Source: JAVVHH01 sp964657565
Lineage (GTDB): Bacteria; Pseudomonadota; Alphaproteobacteria; Acetobacterales; Acetobacteraceae
NCBI GenBank assembly: GCA_964657565.1
Contig: CAZZVQ010000183.1
Location: forward strand, 1 to 7,669
Direction: 5' to 3'
Length of the DNA stretch: 7,669 bases
This document shows positions 7,117-7,669 of the stretch, piece after piece. Both the position numbers and the translations under genes were made by a program. The first letter of the stretch is position 1. Every line of letters begins with the position of its first letter. Below the pieces are notes generated by a model. That model saw only the letters and a program-made list of their open reading frames with translations, was not told the DNA's origin and ran no database searches.

Positions 7117-7669
7117 ATGAAGAGGGCGGTATCGGTCGCGTGCGGCCTGGCGCTGCTGGGGGTCTATGCCGGGCAGGTCGCGGCCGATGCGCATCTGGTG
7201 GCGCCGGCGCCGACGCCGATCGTGGTGGACCGGAACGGGGTCTTCATCACCCAGGCGGGGCATTGGAGCGGGAACCGGGTCGACTACGGGTATTGGGTGA
7301 CGCGGCCGCCGGAGCGGGTGGTGGCGGCGACGGTGGCATTGGAGGATAGACGGTTCTGGTGGCATCCGGGGGTCGACCCGTTGGCGGTGGTGCGGGCGGC
7401 GTGGACCCGCCGTTCGGGGGCGTCTACCATCGCGATGCAGGTGGCGCGGATGCAGCACCCGCGGCCGCGGACGCTGTGGGCCAAGGCGCTCGAGGCGGGG
7501 ACCGCGGTGGCGCTGACGGTGCGGTATGGGCGGCAGGCGGTGCTGGCGCAGTATCTGCGGCTGGCGCCGTATGGCGAGAGCAGTCATGGCATCGGGCATG
7601 CGGCGCGGTGGTATTTCGATCGGCCGGCGGCGGATCTACTCGAAGGCGGAGTTCGACGTCGCCATCTCC
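7117..7669 (+). CDS. pbpC: Penicillin-binding protein 1C-like GT51 glycosyltransferase (5' part, apparent frameshift near the end)
   Basis: The frame starts at ATG 7117 and is open to the window edge (184 codons). PBP1C proteins polymerise lipid II glycan strands with an N-terminal GT51 domain; a C-terminal transpeptidase-type domain would lie outside the window. Residues about 4-23 are a hydrophobic N-terminal anchor. The strand IVVDRNGVF (35-43) is typical of the family. GT51 motif I is LEDRRFWWHPGVDPLAVVRA, with the first catalytic Glu at E76. Motif II is SGASTIAMQVARM (100-112). RTLWAKALEA keeps K123 and E126. Motif III is changed: AVLAQYLRLAPYG (141-153) where EIL-x-x-YLN-x-APFG is usual. 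ARWYFDRPAADL (163-174) matches the end of the domain, but then the frame turns into LEGGVRRRHL. Dropping one base near 7638 gives DLSKAEFDVAIS, close to the conserved DLSxAE. TAG at 7093 blocks any longer in-frame start. Gene order with the macroglobulin supports the call, and pbpC is used in the broad sense. Confidence 0.82.
   Translation, partial: MKRAVSVACGLALLGVYAGQVAADAHLVAPAPTPIVVDRNGVFITQAGHWSGNRVDYGYWVTRPPERVVAATVALEDRRFWWHPGVDPLAVVRAAWTRRSGASTIAMQVARMQHPRPRTLWAKALEAGTAVALTVRYGRQAVLAQYLRLAPYGESSHGIGHAARWYFDRPAADLLEGGVRRRHL

Noticed and set aside
7083..7349. 88-codon + strand frame overlapping the pbpC start
   Set aside because: Gly/Ala/Arg shadow in another frame of the GT51 coding sequence; no motifs.
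7006..7599. 197-codon minus-strand frame over the repeat and the pbpC start
   Set aside because: It opposes a gene with clear GT51 motifs and includes LPGLTRQSRAA, another repeat-derived spurious peptide.

Overview
The window is very GC-rich (roughly 70% or more by eye), has no tRNA or rRNA genes and is packed with long same-strand coding sequence. Wobble positions are dominated by G and C. The spacer at 6879-7116 carries GGGTCAAGCCC-type palindromes of the kind scattered through alphaproteobacterial intergenic regions. Together with the protein types this suggests a high-GC alphaproteobacterium, possibly Acetobacteraceae or a relative; that placement is inference.

Layout, all on the + strand. 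(1) 1-1194: the 3' part of a beta-rich protein of unknown function whose start lies upstream of the window. Its C-terminus looks like a pre-peptidase C-terminal (PPC)-like beta-sandwich. (2) 1191-6878: a complete 1895-residue bacterial alpha-2-macroglobulin (YfhM/YfaS type) with a Sec signal peptide, joined to the first gene by an ATGA stop/start overlap. The thioester cysteine is replaced by glycine (FPVGGTEQ where CxEQ is expected), and there is no lipobox. (3) 6879-7116: a 238-bp spacer almost wholly occupied by a nested inverted repeat. A 17-bp perfect terminal inverted repeat (6901-6917 and 7098-7114) encloses two REP-like palindromes in opposite orientation. (4) 7117-7669: the 5' end of a penicillin-binding protein 1C-type gene (GT51 peptidoglycan glycosyltransferase), running off the window. 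An apparent 1-nt frameshift lies about 30 bases before the edge.

Alpha-2-macroglobulin next to pbpC is a known bacterial pairing, as in E. coli yfhM-pbpC. The usual interpretation is that the macroglobulin traps proteases that breach the outer membrane while PBP1C repairs the wall. Three things depart from that textbook version here: the macroglobulin has lost the covalent-trap cysteine and the lipid anchor, an uncharacterised protein is translationally coupled ahead of it, and the ribosome binding site of the pbpC-like gene lies inside one arm of the spacer repeat. The core gene pair is known biology. The departures, plus the possible frameshift and altered GT51 motif in the pbpC-like gene, are the points worth checking.
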